Notes: a model not told the origin generated them from the letters alone. Positions 15,166 through 26,800 are shown, counted from the stretch's first letter. The stretch is 27,542 nt of DNA from Mesotaenium endlicherianum (GCA_009602735.1 WELA01003692.1:12139-39680), one strand, 5' to 3'. A program made the numbers and translations.

Positions 15166-16872
15166 TCTTGAGGAGGCTGCAAGTAGCGACCGCCATTGTG
15201 CAGAGAGCTTAAAAAGAATTATAGGTTGGAAGTCGAGAATGCGGGCTGAGAATTTAGATGCCTTTGCAGTAAGAAGTTTGAAGTAACCAGAATCTTGAGC
15301 TAAGAAGATTGTCACTGCCAGTGTAGCAAGCGGAAGCAGCAGCAGTCATATTTCAGTGAGGCGTCCAAAATTCCCGTGTCTTCCCTTGGTTACATAAGGG
15401 GAAGTGAGAGCCCCCACAACACATGTCGCGCGCGGAAGATTCTACTCTTCAAAAATTTTGACGGCATACCTTTGCCCACGATAAGCCATTGTACAACATT
15501 CGAGATCGACAGGTCTATAGCCAGGTCGAGCAGGTTTGCCGGAAGGCCCAAAGCAGGCCATAGAAACACTTGTCATGTGCATGTGTACAGTTCCTAGTAG
15601 TCCTTCCGACTTATATACCAAATCATATCAAATGATGCTATATATATTATAGTTATGTTTCAAAATCTAACGCGAACGAACGATGACAAGTTTGCGACCG
15701 ACGACCACCTTAAATATTAAATCCCATTGGATTCCATTGAGGTGGTGCTTCAGTGCTACTTCCATACTGGCTTAATTCACACCCTTCATGTTTGCTCATT
15801 GGGTCTTACTCAGTGGTACTACTGCGAAGGAGAAACACGAGCTACATATGTTGCAAGCCCTGCACACGGTCAATTTTTGCCATTGCCATTCCACAATGTT
15901 CCTCGAGGAAAACCAGTGAAACATATCTGGAACTGGGTCAATCCAAGTCGTAATTTAAGAGTGATGTGCTGAGCTCCAGGTACCATTTTCCAGTGGACAC
16001 TTGTTTCTGCGATGACGAGGCAAAGCTTATAGTCATGCTTGGCATGATTGTAGACTATCTGTGTACGTGCAAGCACATATCTGAAGCCATTCCAGACCCT
16101 TGACACTTACAGCCAAGCCCTAAGGCCTCAGGGGCTGCCCCCTGTCACCTGATGATGATTAGCGGGTGGCTGAATTTGGATAAGCGGGCATAATGGATGA
16201 GGTTCAAGAGGTAGAAGGGAAAGGGGCTCCCTCAAGGACTTGGCCATCTCAGCGTACTCTTACTCTGAAATTCTGCAACATCTACTTGAAGCTTAGGCTG
16301 TAGGTCGCACACACCCGACCCCTGCCTTTCATACGGCCCTCCTTTCCCTCCCCAAAGCATTGCTGACTGACAGTAGAGGCGTCAAAATATTGCCTGGCTT
16401 TGGTACATTTGAGAGGGGTGGGGTTCTAAAGTTCCTCTGAATCTACGAAGGTTTTGGTCCTAATTTTTTAATTAGTGCCACCCCTCGTTTTCTCCTTACT
16501 AATTATCCACTCTCACAAATCAGTGTGACCAAGAACCTGCACCTGTTTATACTGATTCATAGTAGCCGTTGGTGGTCTAGATCATTTGTAAATTATCACG
16601 TTGCCTTCTTCAACTTGCTACTTGAAATCGTCTACTATACCGTGAAGTTATAGAGGGGTGCTCAAGTGAATTGTTTCTCGCTTGCTGTATGCTTAACCAT
16701 CCATGGCTGGTGTAAAGGCCTGGGATTGCTGAACCTTGAACCTTCTTGTGCTCCCGCTCTCAGCTCAAGCACGCTCAGCTCGTGCAGAGCTCAGGGGAGG
16801 CTGCAGCTCAGGGGAGGAAGAAACTACACAGAAACAATAGAAAAGAAAGAGAAGAGTCAAATCTGTACATAA

Positions 16873-17365
16873 ATATGCAATCCAAAACTAATAATAATAA
16901 GACCACTCCTAATCACCATCTCCAAATGACCATGACGTCACCACCCGTCGCCTTCAACTTGCGTCTGTACATTCCATGCTTCTTTCATTGCTTAGTACAT
17001 TATCTTTATCCAGTAATTCTGCAGCTTAACCACCTGGCTGAACCTGATAAAACAGTTCAGCAATGGGGAGCACTATTACGAACTTATTCCTACTGTAAAG
17101 GCACGATATAATCAAGCTCAGTATATGTCATTACATCTGGTCCCCGTCTTTTGGACAAAGATAATTGATCACTTTCGACCGTTTCTGCAGCTTCAATCAC
17201 GAACATAGATTGTTTCCAGCTGTTCATGAACATAGTAGAGCTTCAGTACTCTGGTTCGGATGGGTGGGCTAGGGTGCAAAAGATGGATGCAGAAAGACCA
17301 GCAAGGGCGTATCAGTAGAGAAGGCTTCTTGGAAGGGTCCACGACAATTACCAGACGAATCTGAG
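16873..17365. repeat. Direct repeat, copy 2 (about 493 bp)
   Basis: Second copy of the 14630-15165 repeat in the same orientation, with starts 2243 bp apart. It ends at GACGAATCTGAG, about 55 bp before the acceptor of the first RPP14 exon. Copies of this size could be a non-autonomous transposon family, the ends of one element, or a local duplication. The ends lack the TG...CA of typical LTRs. Confidence 0.85.
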
Positions 17366-17421
17366 ACGGCTCTGCCCCTCCTCTGTGCTGTGCCCCAGGC
17401 AGCTGAGCCCCGCCCCCCCAG

Positions 17422-18904
17422 GGGCCAATCTGACGGCGAATCTCGCGGGCGGCATCGTCAGAGCTGCGATTGAGCAGGCGTATGGAATCGTGGGTGGCGC
17501 CGTCGCCTTTGAGATCCTCGACTTCCGCTCCGACAGCTCCACGGCCCTCCTGCGCTGCGACAAGAAGTAAGTTTTTTTAGGGTTTCACTCGCTCTTTTGC
17601 CGAGGCTGCCACCCGTAACGCTCGACCTTGTACCCTGTAGAGCAGCCCCTGACCTGATATTTGGAACCAAAACCTATGCCGTGAGTACATAACCCCGTCT
17701 CTAACTTCTGAAGAATCTAGACGCCTAAAACCTCGTCGTATGGCCAAACTTTAAACCCTGAAACCCGAAACCCGAAACCCGAAACCCGAAACCCGAGACC
17801 CGAGACCCTCAATTTTAGTAAGATGCATAGCTAGGAAGCCTGGAACCGGAACTTAAGGGTGCCCACAGTCAAATAAATATAGTCTCTGCCCGCCATGTTC
17901 CTCCCCCTCCCTCTCCCCCTCCCCTCCCCCTCCCCCTCTCGCCCGCGCCTTCTTTTTCCACCAGGTGAGGCTGGTCGTCGGCAGGTGGCTGCAGTACGAG
18001 GTGCCAGGTGGCAGGCCCGAGCACGAGGAGGGCTACGTGACGGTGATCCGGTACAGCAGCCACGCCCCGCAGGGCAAGGCCACCTGTCTGCTCAACTGGC
18101 GCACGGGCGGCATCGAGGTAAGGGGGAGGGCAAACCATTAGCATCACTGCTGCAACCTTTNCCCCCTGCCCCTGCCCCTCCCCTGCCCATCTTCCTCCCC
18201 TCTCACTCGCCTCGTCCCTACTTGACCATTAACGCTCCCATTAAATTTTCTTAGAACCCTTTACCATTGCCCTGCTTCCTGGTAGTCATCAAGCGTCCAT
18301 CTGGCAATGAGGGGAGGTCAGCCTCCCGGAAAGAGCACGTGATTTTTGAAAAACTAGGACAAGGGCCTTGCTCGCTCTCAGCCCAAAGTGCAAACCCCTT
18401 CATGTGATCCTACACGTGGAAATGCGACCAGGTAGCCGCGTGACTTCAGATGGGAGGGCCATGCTTGCTCTCCCTCTCCTCTCTGTCTCTCAGCCCTACC
18501 CCTCAACTTGCAATGCCTCAGCCTCCAGCCCCCCACGCAAGATGCGCGTCACTGCAAGGAAAACACATGGGGCCTTTTTTTTCCTGCTCTCGACTCATTA
18601 ACAATGAGGCACAAGCTCTTGCACTCCGTCAGAAGATGCGCGTGTTGAGGTCGATGCTCCGCCCTTCTTACCGTCTTCTTTCTCTGTTTCTCTTTTTCTT
18701 TTTCTTATTCCCCCTGTACTTGCTTCTCTTCCTGCCTGGCCCTCATTCAAAAGGTACGCAGATCAGATCCTGGCAGCGGCAGCCGTTTGCACGCGTGTGG
18801 CGCAATATGAGTGCAGAATCGAGGTGCTCGCCACGTCGCCCTTCCTTCTCTCTCTCGCCAACGACTCCCGCCACCTGGCGGCAGTCCTTCCTCCCACGAC
18901 GTGA
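17422..18904 (+). CDS. RPP14: RPP14-like subunit of RNase P/MRP, 5' end not found
   Basis: Rpp14/Pop5-family proteins help RNase P and MRP process pre-tRNA and pre-rRNA in the nucleus and nucleolus. Two exons join in phase: 17422-17566 (ends ...RCDKK across GAC AAG AA/GTAAGT) and 18754-18904 (begins G/TACGCAGAT after a long pyrimidine tract). The product has AAIEQAYGIVGGAVAFEIL, then a DFRSDSSTALLRCDKK strand. It ends with CRIEVLATSPFLLSLANDSR and a short tail to a TGA at 18902-18904. The order matches the family: helix, GxxGxA strand, variable helix, then SPFLLxLxxNSR, which is the animal Rpp14 C-terminus. The N-terminal strand and start codon are missing: the first exon needs one base from an upstream exon, and a direct repeat lies just 5' of it. 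Two unexplained exon-like blocks lie in the intron. Confidence 0.65.
17641..17680 (+). other. Exon-like block B inside the RPP14 intron
   Basis: A CCCTGTAG acceptor and a GTGAGT donor bound 40 bp that continue the frame of the upstream exon (AA/A GCA GCC ...), reading KAAPDLIFGTKTYA. It ends in phase 0 and joins block C in frame. Its function is not recognised. Confidence 0.5.
17757..17809. repeat. Telomere-like heptamer repeat, CCCGAAA units
   Basis: Five to six consecutive CCCGAAA units, with CCCGAGA and CCCTGAA variants at the edges. The plant-type telomere unit is CCCTAAA, so this is a one-base variant. It lies between exon-like blocks B and C. Confidence 0.85.
17893..17945 (+). repeat. 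CCCTCC/CTCCCC pyrimidine repeat upstream of block C
   Basis: A pure pyrimidine simple repeat directly before the acceptor at 17964. It may serve as the polypyrimidine tract. Confidence 0.75.
17965..18117 (+). other. Exon-like block C inside the RPP14 intron, 51 codons, unknown domain
   Basis: A TTTTTCCACCAG acceptor and a GTAAGG donor bound 153 bp of GC-rich, fully open sequence. It reads VRLVVGRWLQYEVPGG, then EEGYVTVIRYSSHAPQGKAT, then CLLNWRTGGIE, which looks like a compact beta-rich domain. I do not recognise the family. It ends in phase 0, whereas the RPP14 last exon needs phase 2, so B plus C cannot be spliced into that exon in frame. Reading through the donor gives a stop six codons later. 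It could be an alternative 3' end of the same gene or exons of a second, overlapping gene. Confidence 0.5.
18161..18161. other. Ambiguous base (N) next to a C run
   Basis: One unresolved base precedes CCCCC. Two more, at 24716 and 26195, sit in or beside C homopolymers, so the assembly is uncertain at these runs. All three fall in introns by my gene models. Confidence 0.95.
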
Positions 18905-19324
18905 CTCCAGAGCTGGTCCCTTCTGCCGCCGTGGCACTGCAGCCACGACTGTGTACATGGCAAAGGTTTACAATGAGATGCGGCAAGTAGAAACATAATG
19001 TACATGTACGCATGGAGGGGAATTGAAAGGGTACAAGCACGCGAGCGGGGCTGTGAGGATGCACATGCGAACGCAGCCCACGACACTTTTCGAGTCTAGT
19101 GTGGTTTTAAAAATTTGAAACGTGGAAGAAAAACGCACGCACACGCAGAATCACACGCATAAACGCGCACACAGTCAACGAACGCAGTTGTCTGTAATTT
19201 TTGTGTAGTATAGTTTTTTTGAGCATGGCAAGGGGGCCCTGCAAGCATAGCGCCTCCGGGAGACCTCTGTGGTCTCCAGGAAGTGCGCTTCTTTGTATAA
19301 CAACGTATATAGGTGCGCATACAC

Positions 19325-19903
19325 TCATATGCCATATGAGTACCGGGCATGAATAGTCGACAGGCATGAAAATTCAATGACACAGAAACTTGGTATGGCG
19401 CCGGCCTGGAGGGTTGCCACCCCTAGCCAGCTACAAAAATTGGTTGTGCAATAAATTGATTTCATGCGGAAACTCCTTGGACCGATCTCCGTCATCAACC
19501 AGGGGAACATATGGCCGGCAAGAACTGCCCAGTGCCGGTTTTTGAGGTGTGTTCTCGGCCTGGCAGCAGTGTCGGTTGAGCTAACGTAGCGGGGGGGGGG
19601 AAGTTGCACAATTGCTCGATGCCTAGTAAATGTACCTGATTTGACCCAGTGAAAATACAATTCCCTACCGTGGTCCACGCGCAGGGGGGCCACCTGGTAG
19701 ATCACTGCAATGCGTCTCAAAGTGCGACATACAGCGTCGAAGTTTACTTGTTGCGGTGTCTGGCCCGCGGAGAAGGCATACACGTGCAGGGTTGGAGCCG
19801 GGAGTTGGATGATCTCTCTGTGTCGTGTCAGCCTGACACCGCTCCAAGCCATGTGGAGCCGGACATGGCCAGCTGGTCGTGAGAAATCTATCTGCGTGGT
19901 CAC
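19325..19903 (-). CDS. Unrecognised reading frame with two internal motif copies, possibly an exon
   Basis: An open frame of about 190 codons ends at the TGA at 19325-19327. It opens after a TAA next to a CCACGCAG that could be an acceptor (exon start near 19894); the first ATG is at 19852. I do not recognise the protein. Two segments 80 residues apart resemble each other: HMAWSGVRLTRHREIIQLPAP and FHWVKSGTFTRHRAIVQLPPP (shared W, SG, TRHR, I, QLP and P). Across the 12 codons of the TRHR...P block, eight codon pairs differ only synonymously, one is identical and three change the residue. That points to selection on protein, although an ancient DNA duplication remains possible. It lies downstream of the HAT gene on the same strand; no partner exon is identified. 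Confidence 0.35.
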   Translation of the reverse strand: MTTQIDFSRPAGHVRLHMAWSGVRLTRHREIIQLPAPTLHVYAFSAGQTPQQVNFDAVCRTLRRIAVIYQVAPLRVDHGRELYFHWVKSGTFTRHRAIVQLPPPRYVSSTDTAARPRTHLKNRHWAVLAGHMFPWLMTEIGPRSFRMKSIYCTTNFCSWLGVATLQAGAIPSFCVIEFSCLSTIHARYSYGI

Positions 19904-20864
19904 TTAAGAAGACGACAGGAGCACATCACCGGGAGGGACCTGCTGTATCAAGAGTGGTAGCACGAGGGGTTTGGAGAGGGTTTGCTAGTGAACAAATAAG
20001 CATACTGGGGGTCACTGCGGGGCCTGCAGTGTGATATTCAAATAGGGGAGAGGAGGCAGATTGAGTTGAGGGATACCTGCTGAAAGAATACTCTTGCAAT
20101 TTATTGTAGGACTTGCTACAAATACTTGGAGAAGTTAACATAAGCTTCCTTTCTGCTTGCATGCACATACTCCCAGATTCTTTTGTCCATAGAAAACAGA
20201 AATCGAATTTATTACCAAAGCAAGGGACTGCGCCCTAGTTACAACACATTTCTTGTATCATGTGGTGCCAAGTTATTCGACGCAGACAACCTCCCATGTA
20301 ATGCCAGCAGGCAGCGGCAAAGAAGGTGAAGGGCCACACCATTAAGGCAAAGCCACTTGATATGTACAAGGCTATCCCAAATCTTCACATGTAGTGCGCT
20401 GCCCGGGCTCGCATCATAAGCGGCAGCCTATGACGGCCAGTCAATGCCTACAGCCTCCTTTTCTGTTTCTAGGATGGACTAAATACTAATGCTAAGCAAT
20501 CAAGTCTAGCCAAGCACTCACACATACCCACACACAAACACACATACAGTGTCACACGCGGCCAGCGAAGGTGCACAAAGTCCAAACGCCCTCCAGCTTG
20601 GGCGTTCTAGCCCTTCCAGACGAGTAGTATGCAAATGATGTTGAAGCTAATTACCTCTAGCTACTTTTCCCATAAGCGAATTAAATATTCTGGCAAATCG
20701 GTCTAACCCACAAGACCATACACAGAACATGCAATAGTCAAAGTAGGGGGAGGGCACAGGGCTGCCCGATTGATTGCACGCGATATTTGGAACAAATAGA
20801 GACTGGGGGCGGCAATGAGAAGGGAGATTCAATCCTTCAATCTGCTGCAGCCCGAGCTCAGAAC
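19904..20864. other. No gene seen; probably 3' UTR and spacer of the HAT-repeat gene
   Basis: About 960 bp with only short frames, including a CA-rich stretch near 20518-20552. A minus-strand TGTAA at 20239-20243 is about 620 bp beyond the HAT gene stop, too far to be convincing as its poly(A) signal. Confidence 0.5.
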
Positions 20865-23800
20865 TCATAGCTCTGCTTCACGAGCAGCAGAAGCAGCCAA
20901 ACGACGCCAGCCGGGGCCCACGCTCTGCTCAACACTGCATCCACCTACCACGCTTCCTTCGCCGAGGTGAGGGGAAGAAAGAGCAGGAGCGACGACAGCC
21001 TTCGTGTGCCGCTGGCCCTTCTTTTGTGCGCCAGGTGCAGGTCGATGGTTGACCCTCCAAAATGTTCTGACGGGCCGCTCTTCATCGGCCCCTGGCATCG
21101 CCAGCTCAGCGCCCATGTCCACTACCCCAGAGGCTGATCCTGCTCCTCCCTCTGACTGGTTGCCGCTGCCGCTGCCAACGTCGCCTCCTGCTGCTACTGC
21201 AAATTCGACCAGAGAGGCAGCTCTAGCGCCAATTCTCTCCTCCGGCAGGCTGCTGCCAGGCTTTCCTGTTCCAGCTGCCACCCGAGTTGCAAGCGGCATG
21301 CCACCTGGCTTTGGAGCTCCATTCACCACCCTCCTGGCGACAACCCCCCTCGCCACACCTGCCCCTTCAGCATGTGACAGAAGGGCACCCTCGCCGGACA
21401 CGCTTGCGCTGGCGCCGTCCCGCACAGCCACAGAGGACATAGGTCTGTGCTTGGACTTGAACCTGTTGACACCCGCACTCGACGAGTTTGAGCGGGCGGT
21501 AGCGGAGCCACTGAGCGGCCGCCGGGCAGCATGCATGGCAGCCTCCCAGTCCCCAACACCCGCAGGATGCTCGCGAGCGAGGGCCGGCGACGACTGCAGC
21601 AGCTCCTCCTCCTGCGCCTTGGATGCCTCTGGGATTGTCGACAGATGGGCTGGGCGCTCGGCACGGCTCCCATTCACAGGGGCTCGCCACTCCCTGGCAC
21701 CAGCAGCAGGAGCCTCCGGTGCCCGCCTGTGCACGCCCACTACTCTCCCGCGCCGAGCCGGGGAGGCAGCAACCTGCCCCCGTCGCTTCTCCGCGGGGCG
21801 CGTCGCCTGCCTGAGAGCCACCCTGCCAGCTGTTGCTACCGCCGTCGCTGCTGGCGTGGTGGCAGAGGCGCCTCTCTGGCGAGGGACGACGGTGGGGGGG
21901 GCGTCGCGCCGCGACTCGAAGGTGCGGCGCTTGAGGCGCGCGACCTTCTTGTCAACCAGCGCCGCGCGCACGTAGAGCCGGTATGCCTCCTTGCCGTTGC
22001 CCAGCTCCTCCTCCACTTTCGCCGCTTGCTGCAGGTGGGGGCACGCAGAGGGCGAGCGGCAGACATAACGACGACGGACGATTAGACAGAGTGAAGACGC
22101 GGCTGCAGAGAACAGAATCAAGCACGGCAATCAGAGGCCAGGCCCTCCACCTAGCACAAGAGAAAGCAACCTCTGCAGAGCCAAAAGACGAGGCAGTCAT
22201 CCTTAAAGCCGCAGCGCGTTGAGTGTACTGCTAACGCCGAAAGAACAGCTGAAAGGGGAAGAGAGAAAGAAAAGACAAAAGGAAAAGAGAGACAAAAAAT
22301 TGGAAAATACAATAAGTGGATGTACGACAAAAGGAAAGGAGATTGAACAAAAGAAAAGGGTAAAGCGAGAGTTGGCAAAGGTTCCAAAGAGGAGAGAGGG
22401 GAGGAGCCGGCGCAGGTCTGCGGACCTCAGGGGCGCCCCAAGACGGGAGAAGGAGTTGGGTGAGGGTGGGGTGAAGTTGGGTGAGGTGGGGTTTGGTCCG
22501 GAGGGCAGCAGAGACTGACCCCATGAAAGAGAGGGGGGGGGGTTTGCTGATGATGGGGGATGAGGATACCATGAGCGCGGGCGCATTCTGGGGCTCATGC
22601 TGCAGCGCCTTCTCCAGCAGGCTGCGGGCGTCCAGCAGGTTGCCCTCCTCGCGCTCCAGGTTGGCCAGCGCCTGCAGCGCCGGCACGGAGCGCGGGGCCA
22701 CCTGCAGGCAGCGCTGGAAGAGCGAGCGCGCCACACCCGCTTTGCCCGCCTTGTGCTCCATCACCGCCCACGCCTGCAGCAGCGAGGGGGAGGGTGGGAG
22801 GGAGAGGGAGAGACAGGCGGGAAGGACAGCAGAAAGCTCAAATACAAGGTTAAATTTGAGCGCACTTTTCTGGTACTCCATCACACGCCTGCAGCAGGAG
22901 AGGGGGGAGTGTGGAGACGGGGAGGGGTAGCAGAGACAGCGAAGAAAGCGAGACAAAAGGCAAGGTTATCTAGAGGGTTTCTCGTGTGCTCCCTCACGGC
23001 CCACGCCCGAAGAGGGTAGGGGCAGCAGACACAGCAGAGGGTGCAAATCCGGGGACAACGTTAACTACGAGCTCTTTTCATGTACTCCATCGCTGCCCAC
23101 GCATGCGCATTGAGAAGGGGGGGGGGGCAGCATTGGCAGGGACGGCAACAAAAAGGAACGTCTTAGATACTTCTTGCGGAGAGAAGGCCACAGATGGTGC
23201 GCACACGCCTGCGCTCGTACCTGCCACGCGAACGTCGAGTGCGGGTGAAGCTCAGTGCACTGGGTGTACAGCTGTCGCGCCCTCGCACGCCCCGCCGCCG
23301 TGCCCAGCAGCGCCTCCTGGTGCGCCCACGCCTGCCAATTGCATCGCGCGATGAGCAAACAGCACAAACAAATACACTGCGTTAGCAAATTAAGAAGGAA
23401 GCGGGGGGGAAAGGGGGTGGGGGGAAGGCAAGGCACAGTTGCGCAGGACTGACATAACGGAAAGAAAAAGGAGAGAAGGAGGGGGGGGAGAGCGGGATGG
23501 AGGGAGGGGCAAGAGGGCGAGAGGGAGGGGTGGGAAGGGAAATAGGGGAAGTCAGAAGTAGGTTGAGGGGGGGTGCGGAAAAACAAGAGCAGGGCAGAGC
23601 AAGGGGGCTATTCTTGCGTGCAGCATGACTCGTTGGGTCTTGGCCGGCTCCAGCGTCTGCCTCTGTCTATCTCTCAAGGCAGCGCATGGGGTCCAATTTG
23701 TCACCAGCACAGGACGCACGAGGCATCTGCACCGTGCAATTTATGAGCACGGACAGCATGGCTCTCGAGCGGCTAAGTCAAAGAGAGTAGCTTGGGGGAA

Positions 23801-26800
23801 AGAGAGTCGACCAGAGGCTGGCTGGCAAGCACAAGCACAAGCATCATACGGCAGGCAGAGGAAGGCAAACAGGCACGCAGACATGCAAGCAGGCAAAGAG
23901 GCAGGTAGGCAGGCACTCAGACCCAGCCATGCAGCCAGGTGTAGGCAGGGCAGAAGGAAGGACAGCCAGGTAGCAAGCTCCCTCCCTGTCTCTCGCTCTA
24001 CCACTCTCCCTCTCCCTCTCCCTCTACCTCCCTCTCGCACATACACACCTGGAGAGTGTGGAGGGAGGTGGGGTTGATCTCCAACGCCTTCTGGAAGAGC
24101 ACGCGCATGCGCTCGGGACGGAACGCGCGCGCCTCAAACACGCCCCACGCCTGCCAAATCACGGCGTCCCGCGGCGCCGCATCCGCCGCCTTCTGGAAGA
24201 AGGCGCGCGCGGGCTCCCAGTTGTGCGCCCGCGCCTCCAGCAGCGCACGCGCGTGGAGCACCACGGCGTTGCCAGGCTGCAGCGCCTCGGCGCGCGCCAG
24301 GAGGTCGCGCGCCTTGGCCCAGTTGCCCTCCTGCTGCTCCAGCATGGCCCACACGTGCAGCCCCTTGGCCGCCAGCCCCGCCGCGTTCGGGCCCATCGCC
24401 GCCTCCTCCTGCACTCTCGCACGTAGGAGCCCGGATGCACATGAGCACGAGCAGGAGTTGATGGGCTTAGATGTGCTCGGCGTTTGGTGTTTACACGCGA
24501 AGAGGGGCCGCGTATACACGTGTGCTGATTGCACAGGGAAATATTGACACGCAAAACACACACCCCCTTCTTGCCCTGGCATCTGAGAGGGGCAGGGGCT
24601 CTGGACCCCTGCCCTTCAAGAAAAGAGGCACAGCATGAAGAACTTCGGCCTAGGCAGTGCTGGGAATTTTTCAAATGACCTCACATCTGAATACACTCAA
24701 GCATGTCCCCCCCCCNTGCCCTTCTAAGAGAAGATATACAAGCTCAAGCAAAGACATCCCCTGTCCATCCCCTCCTAAGAGGTAGCATGCCTGCTTGTAA
24801 GATAAAAGCTGGCCAAGCCCAGGAGCGCCCAGGAGGGTCCCTGCGAGCCTTTCAGCCAGCAAAAAGAGAGAGAGCACACCCAAAATCAGCACCCAGCACC
24901 CAGCCCTGTCCCCCGCCTCAGCTCCAGCCCCAGCCTCAGCCCCAGTTGAGCAGCCGTTTGGGTCGGCAGGGCACCTGTCGGGCGGCACGGATGGACTCGA
25001 GCAGCAGCTGGCGAGCGCTGTGGGGGTACCCCTCCTCCGCCTCCAGCGTGGCCCAATCCTGCATGGTTTTCAAGTACGTCTCCCCGTACCTGGCCTGCAC
25101 CTGCACCCGCGCCTGCACCCGTCTCGCCCCTCCTCTTGAGAATGCATGATATCCACGGCAGCGCTGGGACAAAGGATAGAGAGAATCGCCACCCTCTGCG
25201 AGGGTGCTGAGCATCTCGCAGGTTCATCATGCACAAGAGAGCAACAACACCGCTTCGTCCTCGCCATCCCATCCCGCATCTCTCTCCCTCACTCTCCCTC
25301 ACTCTATTCCTGCTTTCGCGTCTTCAGGCACACACACACATCACAGATGCGCATTTATTCACCCTTCCTTTTCCTTCAACCTTCGCAACACTCACACACG
25401 CACACACGTTCCCTCTTGCCTCCGCCTCTCACACAAGACACACGCTGACACACACACACGCACAAACACACGCACAAACACACACGCGCATGCATGTCTT
25501 GAAAAAGGGGAAAAAATGTCAAGTTCCCCTCCATTTCAAGAAGCAAAACCTCAAGCTGTGCTTCAAGTTCCTTTGTCCCCCACCACACATGGCATACGTG
25601 AACACCACCGCAGGTTCCTATAGCACACGGAGGGGAGGGAGAGGGTATATGTGGGCACCTGGCCAGGCCCTTCTTCAGTCACCCCCACAGCATCCTCTTG
25701 CGGGGAAATGGCTCCCCCTGCTGCCACCTGGCTGCGGTAGGCCTGTACGCTCCGCTCGTAGAAGATCCTTGCTTGCCCGTGGTTGCCTGCAATACGGACA
25801 AGGCCAGGACGGGACGGGGACGAGGACGGGGACTGGCTTAGAGACCGTCACTTCTCCCTTCTCCCCCTACTCCTTGCCAGAAACTGTCTAAACTAGAATC
25901 AAAAGAGCGGGACCACTTCAGAGGCAGTCGAGTGGTCTGCTCGTTTCCGGAGTCCCAAGCACCTGCTCACACTCCACGCACGTCCGCAAGCACAATGGCC
26001 CAGTGACATGTACGTACATGTATGTGCGTGCATATGTGTGCGCGCACAACATGTACGTGCGTCTGTGTGCGTGTATCAGCGTGCCTGTTCAAGCGTGCGT
26101 GCTTAGTGCATGTAAATAAGTGCCTTGAACTTTGATTTACACCATGCCAGAAAAGCTCCTCCACCCGTCCCACACTTCCCCCACCCCCCCCCCCNCCCCG
26201 GCTAGTCTCAGCCAGCATAGTCCTGATATGAGACAGAAGGTGGAGATGCGCACCAAGCTTGCGCTCCAGCCTTGCAAAGTGAGACCACACGTTGGGGTTG
26301 CTCCCCCCACCCTGGGCCGCCAGCTGCACAGTGGAGACAGCGGCAGCATGTTAAACGCACGCAACAGTCGGAGAAACATGAGAGGACGGACAAGCGGGCC
26401 GTCTTTGCGCAAGGTCTTCGTCTAATGGCTATTTTTTTCTTGGGCAATACTTATCCAGACAGTGTTGGTTTCTGCAAATGTTGTTCCACGCAAAAAGGAG
26501 AACGTTTAATGCAAGGAGGAGAAGTAACCATGGTAGGAACTGCCAACAGCCCTCCAACGAAAACCAATATACAACTCTACCAGAGCTTAAAGTGCTTGTG
26601 CCCAAACGCATGTTGAAGAAATAGGTACAGAGGACAGCTAAGGTCCCAAGAGGAAGGTGCACACCTGCTGCAGTATTGAGCGGGCCTGAGAAACATTGCG
26701 TGCACCTGCATCATCAGATGCACCTGGACCTGCCCTATGACCAGGTGCGTCCCACCTGACGGCTGTATCTAGTCCACTAATGAGCCCCCTGACCTGCTTC

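Larger units (their letters stand above)
13941..17421. other. Long mostly non-coding interval between divergent genes
   Basis: The region lies between the 5' side of the cyclophilin gene (-) and the first recognisable RPP14 exon (+), so it should hold both promoters and the missing 5' exons. I could not place either start codon. It contains two copies of a roughly 500-bp direct repeat (14630-15165 and 16873-17365). Short frames, such as the one at 15727-15972, show no family resemblance. Confidence 0.55.

Noticed and set aside
14630..17365. Direct repeats read as an LTR pair of one retrotransposon
   Set aside because: The ends lack TG...CA, no primer-binding site or pol frame is visible between them, and no target duplication was found. 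Kept as a repeat only.
21004..21975. 323-codon open frame on the + strand
   Set aside because: It is the complement of the GC-rich last HAT exon. The minus frame joins upstream HAT exons in phase and starts with a HAT-like unit; the + frame has no motif or splice context.
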